Source: Croceicoccus mobilis
GTDB taxonomy: Bacteria > Pseudomonadota > Alphaproteobacteria > Sphingomonadales > Sphingomonadaceae
Direction of reading: 5' to 3'
Length of the DNA: 64,000 nucleotides
Assembly: GCF_001661965.1 (NCBI RefSeq)
Contig: NZ_LYWZ01000022.1
Location: forward strand, 496,001-560,000
Shown here one piece after another: positions 33,222-40,432 of the stretch (its first letter is position 1; every line of letters begins with the position of its first letter). The translations under genes were made by a program, and so were the position numbers. The notes under the pieces are model-generated. The model was not told where the DNA came from. It saw only the letters and a program-made list of their open reading frames with translations, and did not search any database.

Positions 33222-33563
33222 ATGACTGACAACCTTATCCCCTTCCCGTCTGCAATCGAGCGCGCCGATGCTCAGTTCCTACGCACAGGCCAAACCGATC
33301 TCACCCGAGCCCAGGACGAGGCGACTACGCTGTTCGCGCTCGCATCAGGTGTCGCCGCTGATGGCATCAAGATTCGAACGCGCATTGAAGCGCTCCGGGT
33401 TCTGGTGGATCGGCTAGCAGAGACGCGACCCGATGCCGTTGAAGACTTCGTGACCTTGGATGGCTTAGGTTTGCGCGTTTCGCTGGCCGCCATGCCGGAG
33501 CTCCTGAAGGCGATGCTCCGCCCCTCCGAATGGGCCGACCGGACCAATTCTAATCCTAGATAG
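33222..33563 (+). CDS. Hypothetical island protein (113 residues)
   Basis: ATG 33222 has GGAG seven bases upstream. The product begins MTDNLIPFPSAIERADAQF and is largely helical and acidic, with RIEALRVLVDRLAETRPDAVEDFV in the middle. No family recognised. It is the only island gene besides the integrase, cargo operon and restriction remnant that reads rightward. An inverted repeat at its end probably terminates it. Confidence 0.6.
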   Translation: MTDNLIPFPSAIERADAQFLRTGQTDLTRAQDEATTLFALASGVAADGIKIRTRIEALRVLVDRLAETRPDAVEDFVTLDGLGLRVSLAAMPELLKAMLRPSEWADRTNSNPR

Positions 33564-33582
33564 GAATCCGCTGGATTAGAAT
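33547..33582 (+). terminator. Inverted repeat overlapping the end of the 113-residue gene
   Basis: ATTCTAATCC at 33547-33556 and its exact complement at 33573-33582 form a 10-bp stem with a 16-base loop. There is no T run, so it may be a weak terminator or a binding site. Confidence 0.4.
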
Positions 33583-33737
33583 ATAGCGCTGATAACAATA
33601 GTAGTTTTCTGACTTAGATTTATCGATCCCACACCGATTCCCACATAATGCCGAAGTAGATCTCGAAAATCGTCTTGCTGTTGATACCATCGATGGCCGG
33701 ATGACACTGGTAACTTTGCGGCGCTATCACGCTCCAG

Positions 33738-34448
33738 ATGCAACCTCATGAATTTATCGCCAAATGGCGCAACATCGAGCTCAAGGAGCGTTCCGCGTCC
33801 CAGAGCCATTTTCTCGATCTGTGCCGTTTGCTCGACATCGATGATCCTACGACCGCAGACCCCAAAGGCGATTGGTACACCTTCGAGAAGGGCGCATCCA
33901 AGACCGGCGGGGGCGACGGGTGGGCCGATGTATGGCGCAAGGGCTGCTTCGCTTGGGAGTACAAGGGCAAGAAGAAGGACCTGAACAAGGCCTTCGCCCA
34001 GCTTCAGCAGTACGCCATCGCACTGGAGAACCCCCCGCTCCTGATCGTGTCCGACATGGACCGCTTCCGCATCCACACCAACTGGACCAACACCGTGCAG
34101 CAGGTGCACGAGTTTGCACTCGACGACCTGATGGACGCATCCACCCGCGATCTGCTGCGCAATGCCTTCTTGCATCCCGAGGAACTTCGCCCGGCCAAGA
34201 CCCGGCAGATGCTTACCGAGGAAGCGGCGGAGGAGTTCGCCCAGCTCGCCCAGCGGCTTCGCTCTCGCGGCCACGAGGGGCACGAGGTTGCCCATTTCGT
34301 CAACCGGCTGGTGTTCTGCATGTTCGCGGAGGACGTTGGCCTCCTGCCCGACCACATGTTCTCGGCCATGCTCCGCCCGTTTTCAATTAGCCGGACCGCA
34401 GGCAAGATCGCCGCCATTCATTCGTCGCACGACGCGGCAGCGCGATAG
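33738..34448 (+). pseudogene. N-terminal remnant of an MmeI-like type IIL restriction-modification protein
   Basis: The 236 codons match the N-terminal nuclease domain of large single-chain restriction-methyltransferases: FIAKWRNIELKERSASQSHF, then the PD-ExK-like GDWYTFEKG...GWADVWRKGCFAWEYKGKKKDL with Asp and Glu-x-Lys, then LIVSDMDRFRIHTNWTNTV and FVNRLVFCMFAEDVGLLP. Full proteins of this group are about 900 residues or more and continue with helical, methyltransferase and target-recognition domains. Here similarity ends near residue 215 and the frame stops, 130 bases before the attachment repeat. The methyltransferase is absent, so it cannot work as a restriction system. Confidence 0.75.
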
Positions 34449-34576
34449 CAAAAATTCGCAAGTCTGGCCCGGGAAGCCAACCAACCTCAGCCAATGCAAG
34501 CCCAACTCAAGTAGGGTTCTTCTGTGGGAACCAGCGGATCGAAACGTCGAAAAAGCATTTATTTACAGAAGCTTGA

Positions 34577-34606
34577 GGAAAACAGCTGGATGCCCCGTGA
34601 GGATTC
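34577..34606 (+). repeat. Right attachment site: 30-bp direct repeat within the tRNA-Gln 3' end
   Basis: Identical to 24216-24245. It covers the last 16 bases of the tRNA body, the encoded CCA and 10 further bases. The intact tRNA lies on this side, so the crossover is within the tRNA 3' end, the usual target of P4-type integrases. Confidence 0.9.
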
Positions 34607-34660
34607 GAACCTCAATTGACGGAGTCAGAGTCCGTAGTCTTACCATTAGACGACGGGGCA
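34587..34660 (-). tRNA. tRNA-Gln (anticodon CTG)
   Basis: Reading leftward, the 7-bp acceptor stem TGCCCCG/CGGGGCA, D arm GTCT-AATGGTA-AGAC, anticodon stem ACGGA/TCCGT with loop CTCTGAC (anticodon CTG), and T arm GAGGTTCGAATCCTC fold into a complete cloverleaf. The CCA end is encoded after a T at the discriminator position. It serves as the attachment site for the island; the gene remains intact. Confidence 0.95.
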
Positions 34661-34678
34661 ACGCTGTGAGCCGGGGCC

Positions 34679-34705
34679 TCTATATAGGGTCGTGCCATGC
34701 GTCAA
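34679..34705 (-). promoter_or_regulatory. Probable tRNA-Gln promoter
   Basis: On the minus strand TTGACG (34705-34700) is followed after 13-15 bases by TATATAGA (34686-34679), and the tRNA begins 18 bases further on. Spacing is short, so the exact -10 is uncertain. The 200 bases between here and the next gene hold nothing else that I recognise. Confidence 0.45.
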
Positions 34706-34866
34706 CCCATCTGTTCGAGTCCCGGTTCCGGTCACCTCATATAATGCAGTATTGGTGAACTTGCCACCGGGGTGCCCCATCGCTAGCATCATCGTCAGGT
34801 CCCCCGCTCGGGCCAATAACGGCTGCGCTATATTTTCGGCGTTTCCGGTCCGCGCGGTCGATGTGA

Positions 34867-36261
34867 ATGTTTGGAAAGTCTGGCAAAATGGCGGAATCGC
34901 TTCCGCCGGCATCGCAATCCGGGGATCGGCGCGCACGACGCGATCGTAACCGTGCGAGCGCCGATCACGGCGGCAAGCCCCGAAAGGGCAAATCCGCCCC
35001 CAATGGTGTCGGCAACAAGGGTCATGATCGGCAAGGCAGGAGCCAGCGCGGAAACTCGCGCCCGGCTGCTCCGAACTCCGACAACTTGAAATCCGGTAAC
35101 ACGAAAACCGATAATGCAGCGGACAGGAACGCCCCGGCCAAGGCTGCGAGTGCGAACGGCCAGGCGCGTGAGGCACCCGGATCGCGGTCTCCGGCATCGC
35201 GCCCCCCGGCATCACGGCCTACTGCATCACGGCAGGCCTATGCCGCGATCGACCTTGGCACCAACAACTGCCGCCTGCTGATCGCCCGCGCGCAGGGTGA
35301 GAATTTCATGGTCATCGATGCTTTCAGCCGCGTCGTCAGGCTGGGCGAAGGGCTGGCGCAGAACGGACGCCTGTCTGACGAGGCGATGGACCGGGCCCTG
35401 TCGGCATTGAAGGTCTGCTCGCAGAAACTGCGCCGCCGCAATGTGCATCTCGCCCGCTCCGTCGCGACGGAGGCGTGCCGCCGCGCATCCAATGGGCAGG
35501 CCTTCATCGACCGTGTGCGCGAGGAAACGGGCATCCTCCTCGATGTCATCTCCGCGCAGGAAGAAGCGCGCCTTGCCGTGCTGGGCTGCCATGTATTGCT
35601 TGAACGCGGCGAAGGGCCTGCCATGATCTTCGACATCGGCGGCGGCTCGACCGAGCTGGTGCTGATCGAGACCGGCGATACCGTGCCGCGCATCCTTGAT
35701 TGGCAATCCGTGCCATGGGGCGTGGTCTCGCTGACCGAAAGCTTCCCCGCACCCGATGACGAAAGCGACGCGGAGCGGCTGACGCGCTATCGCCGCATGC
35801 GCGCGCAGGTGGCTAGCAGTTTCAGCGATTTCTCAAGCCGCCTCGAACCGTTTCGCGGCATCCCGCGGGAGGAAAACGAGAACGGCCCGCGCCTGTTGGG
35901 CACCAGCGGCACGGTGACGACTCTGGCCAGCGTGCACCTTGGCCTTGAGCAATATGACCGGCAGGCGGTCGACGGGCTGATCGTCCCGGCGCAGGCGATG
36001 CGTCAGATCGCATCGGACCTGTCGGGCATGAGCTTTGACGAGCGGACCGAGCTGCCCTGCATCGGGCGCGAACGCGCCGAGCTGGTGGTGGCGGGCTGCG
36101 CCATTCTGGAAACGATTCTCGACCTGTGGCCCGCGACGCGGCTGGGCGTGGCCGATCGCGGCATTCGCGAAGGGATCCTGCGGTCGCTGATGGGCGGTAC
36201 CCATGCGAATTCGGGATCGGGCGACCGCTCGGCCCTTCCCCATCGCGAACACCCGCTGTAG
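34867..36261 (+). CDS. Ppx/GppA family phosphatase with basic disordered N-terminal extension
   Basis: Exopolyphosphatase / guanosine pentaphosphate phosphatase family, acting on polyphosphate or pppGpp. The ASKHA core begins at about residue 123 (YAAIDLGTNNCRLLIA), followed by EEARLAVLG, the phosphate loop FDIGGGSTELVLIE and LLGTSGTVTTLASV. The first 120 residues are a low-complexity basic segment with Arg/Lys/Asn/Ala/Pro and short SRPPASRP repeats, unusual for Ppx. ATG 34867 or ATG 34888 (behind GGAAAG) may be the start. rlmE follows after nine bases, so the two are co-transcribed. Confidence 0.9.
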   Translation: MFGKSGKMAESLPPASQSGDRRARRDRNRASADHGGKPRKGKSAPNGVGNKGHDRQGRSQRGNSRPAAPNSDNLKSGNTKTDNAADRNAPAKAASANGQAREAPGSRSPASRPPASRPTASRQAYAAIDLGTNNCRLLIARAQGENFMVIDAFSRVVRLGEGLAQNGRLSDEAMDRALSALKVCSQKLRRRNVHLARSVATEACRRASNGQAFIDRVREETGILLDVISAQEEARLAVLGCHVLLERGEGPAMIFDIGGGSTELVLIETGDTVPRILDWQSVPWGVVSLTESFPAPDDESDAERLTRYRRMRAQVASSFSDFSSRLEPFRGIPREENENGPRLLGTSGTVTTLASVHLGLEQYDRQAVDGLIVPAQAMRQIASDLSGMSFDERTELPCIGRERAELVVAGCAILETILDLWPATRLGVADRGIREGILRSLMGGTHANSGSGDRSALPHREHPL

Positions 36262-36270
36262 GGCCGATCC

Positions 36271-36948
36271 ATGAGCCGTTCCGGAAATGATCGCCAGCGC
36301 CTGAAGAGCAACAAGAAGCGCAAGGCGAGCAGCCATCGCTGGCTGTCGCGCCAGCTGAACGATCCTTATGTGGTCAAGGCAAAGGCCGAGGGCTATCGCA
36401 GCCGCGCCGCCTATAAGCTGGCCGAACTGGACGAAAAATTCTCCCTGCTAAAAGGCGCGCGCGCCGTCGTCGATCTGGGCATCGCGCCGGGCGGGTGGAG
36501 CCAGTATGTGGCCAAGAAGAACCCGCAGGCAAAGATCGTGGGCATCGATCTTCTGGAAGTCGATCCGCTGCCGGGCGTGACCATCTTCCAGATGGATTTC
36601 ATGGCCGATGACGCGCCCGAAAAGCTGATGGACGCATTGGGCGAAGCGCCCGATTTCGTGATGAGCGACATGGCCGCCAACACCGTCGGCCACAAGCAGA
36701 CCGACCACCTTCGCACCATGGGGCTGGTCGAAGCCGCCGCCGACTTCGCGATCCGCACCCTGGCCGAAGGCGGCACCTTCATTGCCAAGGTCTTTGCAGG
36801 CGGCACCGACACGGCGCTTTTGAACGTGCTCAAAAAGCACTTCACCAGCGTAAAACACGCCAAGCCGCCAGCCAGCCGCAAAGACAGTTCGGAATGGTAC
36901 GTCATCGCCAGCGGCTGCAAGGGCCCGCCTGAAAGCCGCGAGGTTTAG
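36271..36948 (+). CDS. rlmE: 23S rRNA 2'-O-ribose methyltransferase RlmE (FtsJ/RrmJ)
   Basis: Methylates U2552 of 23S rRNA at the ribose during late 50S assembly. The 225-residue protein has a basic N-terminus, SAM-binding [15 protein letters not shown] and the catalytic tetrad Lys49 (RAAYKL), Asp133 (MSDMAAN), Lys173 (FIAKVF), Glu208 (SSEWY), equivalent to Lys38, Asp124, Lys164 and Glu199 of the E. coli enzyme. It sits directly after the ppx/gppA gene, a pair often seen in Alphaproteobacteria. Confidence 0.95.
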   Translation: MSRSGNDRQRLKSNKKRKASSHRWLSRQLNDPYVVKAKAEGYRSRAAYKLAELDEKFSLLKGARAVVDLGIAPGGWSQYVAKKNPQAKIVGIDLLEVDPLPGVTIFQMDFMADDAPEKLMDALGEAPDFVMSDMAANTVGHKQTDHLRTMGLVEAAADFAIRTLAEGGTFIAKVFAGGTDTALLNVLKKHFTSVKHAKPPASRKDSSEWYVIASGCKGPPESREV

Positions 36949-37042
36949 GATCGCCGCGGCTTTGCTGCATTTGGGGACGGAAGCGGCCGGTCTGCTAACG
37001 ATCGATTGCGGACAATGTCTTAGCCGATTTAAGTTGGGCTAC

Positions 37043-37447
37043 ATGACCAAGGAATACATCCTCGATGGCTCGAAGGTTACTTCGCTAGATGCCTTCTACG
37101 ATGCGATAAGCGATACGCTTATTCCTGGCGCATATTGGGGGCGCAACTTAGTCGCTTTCAACGACATCCTTCGTGGCGGCTTTGGCACGCCAGAAGGGGG
37201 CTTTATCTTGAGATGGGCAAACTCGGGCGCATCTCGCGAAAGATTGGGCTATGCCGAGACTGTAAAGCAATTGGAGAAGCGGCTGGAGCAATGCCACCCG
37301 TCGAACCGGCAGCATGTCAGAGCCGATTTATCCAGAGCGAAACAAGGTGAAGGACCCACCGTCTTCGATTGGTTGCTTGAGATAATCCGTGAACACGATG
37401 TAGGCGGCGACGAGGCTGAAGATGGGGTTCGTCTCGTGTTGGACTGA
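37043..37447 (+). CDS. Barstar-family protein without a visible barnase partner
   Basis: The 134-residue protein matches the barstar (RNase inhibitor) fold: KEYILDGSKVTSLDAFYDAI then LIPGAYWGRNLVAFNDILRGGFG, where the GRNLxAFxD helix binds the nuclease active site in barstar. ATG 37043 gives a typical N-terminus; the frame is open 27 codons further up. No barnase-like toxin gene is adjacent. Its GC content appears lower than that of the flanking genes, which suggests acquisition. It may be an orphan immunity gene against a competitor's nuclease. Confidence 0.75.
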   Translation: MTKEYILDGSKVTSLDAFYDAISDTLIPGAYWGRNLVAFNDILRGGFGTPEGGFILRWANSGASRERLGYAETVKQLEKRLEQCHPSNRQHVRADLSRAKQGEGPTVFDWLLEIIREHDVGGDEAEDGVRLVLD

Positions 37448-37645
37448 CGTCCGCTTCCCACCCCATTCCGGTCATAAGCCGACATCGAAACCGGGCCCAA
37501 TAGCGGACGCTCCCCTCACCCGGTCGCCTCGCCATTCGCAGTGCAAGGCTCGTTCCCGGCACTTGCCGTTCGCCAGCGCGCTCCTTAAAGCCGCGCGACC
37601 AGCTATGCGCTGGCCCGGCTTTCCCGGCAAGGACGCGAGACGAAT

Positions 37646-38656
37646 ATGACCAGCTACCCCAAGACCCAGGCGCTGATGGCGCGCGGTGCCGAATTCCTCG
37701 GCAGCGAATATGCGATCCTGTGTGGCGCGATGAGCTGGGTATCGGAGCGGAACCTCGTCTCGGCCATTTCCAACGCCGGTGGGTTCGGCGTGATCGCCTG
37801 CGGCGCGATGACGCCTGATCTGCTCGATGCCGAGATTGCCGCGACCAAGGCGATGACGGACAAGCCGTTCGGCGTGAACCTCATCACCATGCACCCGCAG
37901 ATCATGGAACTGATCGAAGTGTGCAAGAAGCATGGCGTCGGCCATGTCGTGCTGGCAGGCGGCCTGCCGCCCAAGGGCAGCGTCGATGCGATCAAGGCAG
38001 GCGGCGCCAGGGTGATCTGCTTTGCTCCCACGCTGGCGCTGGCGAAAAAACTGCTGCGTTCGGGCGCAGACGCCATGGTGATCGAGGGGATGGAGGCAGG
38101 CGGCCATATCGGCCCCGTCTCGACCAGCGTGCTGGCGCAAGAATTCCTGCCTGAACTCGCTGCCGATCACATCGTCTTCGTGGCGGGCGGCATCGGGCGC
38201 GGTGAGGCGATTGCCGGATATCTGGAAATGGGCGCGGCTGGCGTGCAGCTGGGCACCCGCTTTGCCGCCGCGACCGAAAGCATCGCCCATCCCGATTTCA
38301 AAAAGGCGTTCTTCCGCGCCGGGGCCCGCGACGCGATTGCCAGCGTGCAGGTCGATCCGCGCCTGCCGGTGATCCCGGTCCGCGCGCTGAAGAACAAGGG
38401 CACCGAGGCCTTCACCGCGAAACAGCGCGAAGTGGCGGGCCTGCTCGATGGCGAAGGCATCGCCATGAGCGAGGCGCAGCTGCAGATCGAGCATTACTGG
38501 GCAGGCGCGCTGCGCCGCGCGGTGATTGACGGCGATATCGAGAACGGCAGCCTGATGGCAGGCCAGTCGGTCGGCATGGTCAAGACCGAAGAGCCGGTCG
38601 CCGACATCATCGCCTCGCTGCTGGCAGAGAGCGAAGCGGCGCTTACGCGGCGCTGA
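37646..38656 (+). CDS. Nitronate monooxygenase-like FMN oxidoreductase
   Basis: TIM-barrel FMN enzyme of the nitronate monooxygenase / 2-nitropropane dioxygenase / FabK family. The 336-residue protein has ILCGAMSWVSERNLVSAISNAGGFGVI at the N-terminus, GADAMVIEGMEAGGHIG (the catalytic-His region GGH) and the FMN phosphate site VFVAGGIGRGEAIAGYLEMGAAGVQLGTRF. It could be a nitronate monooxygenase or an enoyl-ACP reductase; the class cannot be decided, and no fab genes flank it. A hairpin (AAAGCCG with CGGCTTT at about 37587-37624) lies in its leader. Confidence 0.8.
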   Translation: MTSYPKTQALMARGAEFLGSEYAILCGAMSWVSERNLVSAISNAGGFGVIACGAMTPDLLDAEIAATKAMTDKPFGVNLITMHPQIMELIEVCKKHGVGHVVLAGGLPPKGSVDAIKAGGARVICFAPTLALAKKLLRSGADAMVIEGMEAGGHIGPVSTSVLAQEFLPELAADHIVFVAGGIGRGEAIAGYLEMGAAGVQLGTRFAAATESIAHPDFKKAFFRAGARDAIASVQVDPRLPVIPVRALKNKGTEAFTAKQREVAGLLDGEGIAMSEAQLQIEHYWAGALRRAVIDGDIENGSLMAGQSVGMVKTEEPVADIIASLLAESEAALTRR

Positions 38657-38752
38657 GCGGCCCACAGGAATGGGGCGGCCGCTTCGCCGGTTGCATGTAA
38701 TCGGTGAGCACCTATCCTTGGGTCAGACGGGTGGCCCAAGGAGACCGATACG

Positions 38753-39643
38753 ATGTGCGATGAAACACAGCTGGCGAACATGCGGGGCGAGCTTTCGCGT
38801 TCGGGCCGGATGAACCGCAGGAGCTTTGGCGCGATCGGCACCGCTGCCGTGCTGGCCGGATGCACCCCCGCACAGGAAGCGAGCAGCGAGGAAAGCGCCA
38901 TGGACGCGAGCGGCGTGATGGTGACGCCGGTTTCGATCCCCACCGATGCGGGCACCGCCGACGGGTTCTTCTATCACCCGGCCGAAGGCGCGCATGCCGC
39001 GATCATCGAATGGCCCGACATCGCAGGCGTCCGCCCCGCAACGCGCACCATGGCCGAAAGGCTGGCAGGCGAAGGCTATGCGGTGCTGCACATGAACCCC
39101 TATTACCGCGATGTATCAGGCACCCAGTTCGAGGATTTCGCCGGTTTCGCCGAAAGCGGCGGCTTCCAGACCGTGGGCCCCTGGCGTGAAAAGCTCACCC
39201 CCGATGCTGTGATGGCCGATGCAAAGGCATTTGTCGCATGGCTGGATGAACAAGGCGCGGTCGACACCGCCAAGGGTATCGGCGCGAACGGCCATTGCAT
39301 GACCGGATCATGGAGTTTCTACGCCGCGCACGCCGTGCCCGACCGCGTGAAGGCCGCATCCTCTATGCACGGCGGCGGGCTTGTCACCGATGGTCCGCAA
39401 AGCCCGCACAAGCTCATGGAACCGGGCACGGCCTATCTTGTCGCCATCGCCAAGGACGATGACGAGAAGGACCCCGAGGCCAAGACCGTGCTGAAGGACA
39501 CCGCCGCCGAAAAGGGCGTCGATGCCGAGGTCGAGGTCTATGACGGCAACCATGGCTGGACGGTGATCGACAGCCCCAAATATGCCGAAGCTGCTGCCGA
39601 AAAGGCGTGGGCGCGGATGATGGCGCTGTTCTCGTCGCTTTAA
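38753..39643 (+). CDS. Dienelactone hydrolase family protein with Tat-type lipoprotein signal
   Basis: An alpha/beta hydrolase of 296 residues. The N-terminal MNRRSFGAIGTAAVLAGC combines a twin-arginine motif with a lipobox, so the protein is probably exported folded and lipid-anchored. Catalytic residues fit dienelactone hydrolase: Cys nucleophile in GANGHCMTGSWS, an Asp in the following region, and His in DGNHGWT. The ATG at 38753 starts 20 codons before the signal; the in-frame ATG at 38810 is another option. Substrate unknown. Confidence 0.8.
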   Translation: MCDETQLANMRGELSRSGRMNRRSFGAIGTAAVLAGCTPAQEASSEESAMDASGVMVTPVSIPTDAGTADGFFYHPAEGAHAAIIEWPDIAGVRPATRTMAERLAGEGYAVLHMNPYYRDVSGTQFEDFAGFAESGGFQTVGPWREKLTPDAVMADAKAFVAWLDEQGAVDTAKGIGANGHCMTGSWSFYAAHAVPDRVKAASSMHGGGLVTDGPQSPHKLMEPGTAYLVAIAKDDDEKDPEAKTVLKDTAAEKGVDAEVEVYDGNHGWTVIDSPKYAEAAAEKAWARMMALFSSL

Positions 39644-39656
39644 GGGGCCGCGCAGG

Positions 39657-40430
39657 TCAGCCTGTGGGCGAAAGCCCGATCAGGCTGATCTGCCGCCCAT
39701 AGGCATCCTCTCCCGCCAGCGTCGAGCGGCGATAGGAGAAGAAGCGCGCATCATCGGCCAGCGTGTCATGACCGGTGATGGCGACCGTTTTCACACCCGC
39801 CCGCGCCAGCCGCGCCGCGACATAGCCGGCAAGGTCGAATTGCTGGTGACCGGGCTTTCCGGGCTTGAAGAAACGTTCGTTATCGGGCTCATCCTCGCAG
39901 AACCGGGCGAGGAAACCGTCGTCCACTTCGTAACTCGCCTGTGCGATGCATGGGCCGACGGCAGCGGCAATGCGGCTGCGATCCGCTCCAAGGCTTTCCA
40001 TCGCGGCCAGCGTCGCGTCAGTCACGCCCCCGATCGCGCCGCGCCATCCGGCATGGGCCGCGCCCACGACGCCAGCGGCTTCATCGGCCAGCAGCACCGG
40101 CGCGCAATCGGCGGTGAGGATGCCCAGCAAAACGCCTGGCGTGTCGGTGACCATCGCATCGGCATGCGGGCGCTCATCCAGCGGCCATGGCTGTGTGACG
40201 CGCTCGACCAGCGCGGAATGCACCTGGTAGACCGTTGCCAGCGGCGCGCCTGCCATCACCGCATCGGCGGCGATGCGGCGGTTCTGCTCCACCAATGCCG
40301 GATCGTCGGGCGAACCCGTGCCCACGTTCAGCGATGCATAGGCACCCGCCGATACCCCGCCCCGGCGGCCAAGGAAGCCATGCGGCAATCCGGCCAGCGG
40401 CGCGGCGGTGATCACGTCGACCCCCGGCAT
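39657..40430 (-). CDS. pgeF: Peptidoglycan editing factor PgeF (YfiH family, DUF152)
   Basis: Purine-nucleoside/laccase-fold protein that removes wrongly incorporated L-Ser from UDP-MurNAc peptides. The 257-residue product has the metal site His71 (YQVHSA), Cys109 (TADCAPV) and His126 (AAHAGWRG) in canonical order. It follows pepN after two bases in the same direction, so the two are co-transcribed. A few homologues are annotated as polyphenol oxidase, but the family's editing role is better supported. Confidence 0.9.
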   Translation of the reverse strand: MPGVDVITAAPLAGLPHGFLGRRGGVSAGAYASLNVGTGSPDDPALVEQNRRIAADAVMAGAPLATVYQVHSALVERVTQPWPLDERPHADAMVTDTPGVLLGILTADCAPVLLADEAAGVVGAAHAGWRGAIGGVTDATLAAMESLGADRSRIAAAVGPCIAQASYEVDDGFLARFCEDEPDNERFFKPGKPGHQQFDLAGYVAARLARAGVKTVAITGHDTLADDARFFSYRRSTLAGEDAYGRQISLIGLSPTG

Positions 40431-40432
40431 TT

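Larger units (their letters stand above)
24216..34606. mobile_element. tRNA-Gln-integrated genomic island, about 10.4 kb, satellite-like
   Basis: Bounded by perfect 30-bp direct repeats, one being the 3' part of an intact tRNA-Gln gene. Contents in order: P4-type integrase, cargo operon interrupted by an ISL3-like element, iteron-like repeats, RepA-type ATPase, phage virion-like gene, AlpA/excisionase-like gene, control region, a small unknown gene and a truncated MmeI-like gene. The short heptamer GTGGGAA recurs near both ends (24213, 24372, 24384, 34524, and inverted at 33638) and may be the integrase arm-type site. No conjugation, capsid or terminase genes are visible, so it would need a helper to transfer. 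Confidence 0.85.

Noticed and set aside
34710..34737. TTCGAGTCC with flanking GC that resembles a tRNA T arm
   Set aside because: No matching acceptor, D or anticodon arms can be found around it; probably chance or an old remnant.
37587..37624. Hairpin AAAGCCG/CGGCTTT before the nitronate monooxygenase-like gene as a riboswitch
   Set aside because: It has no conserved riboswitch core and no T run; at most a local leader structure.
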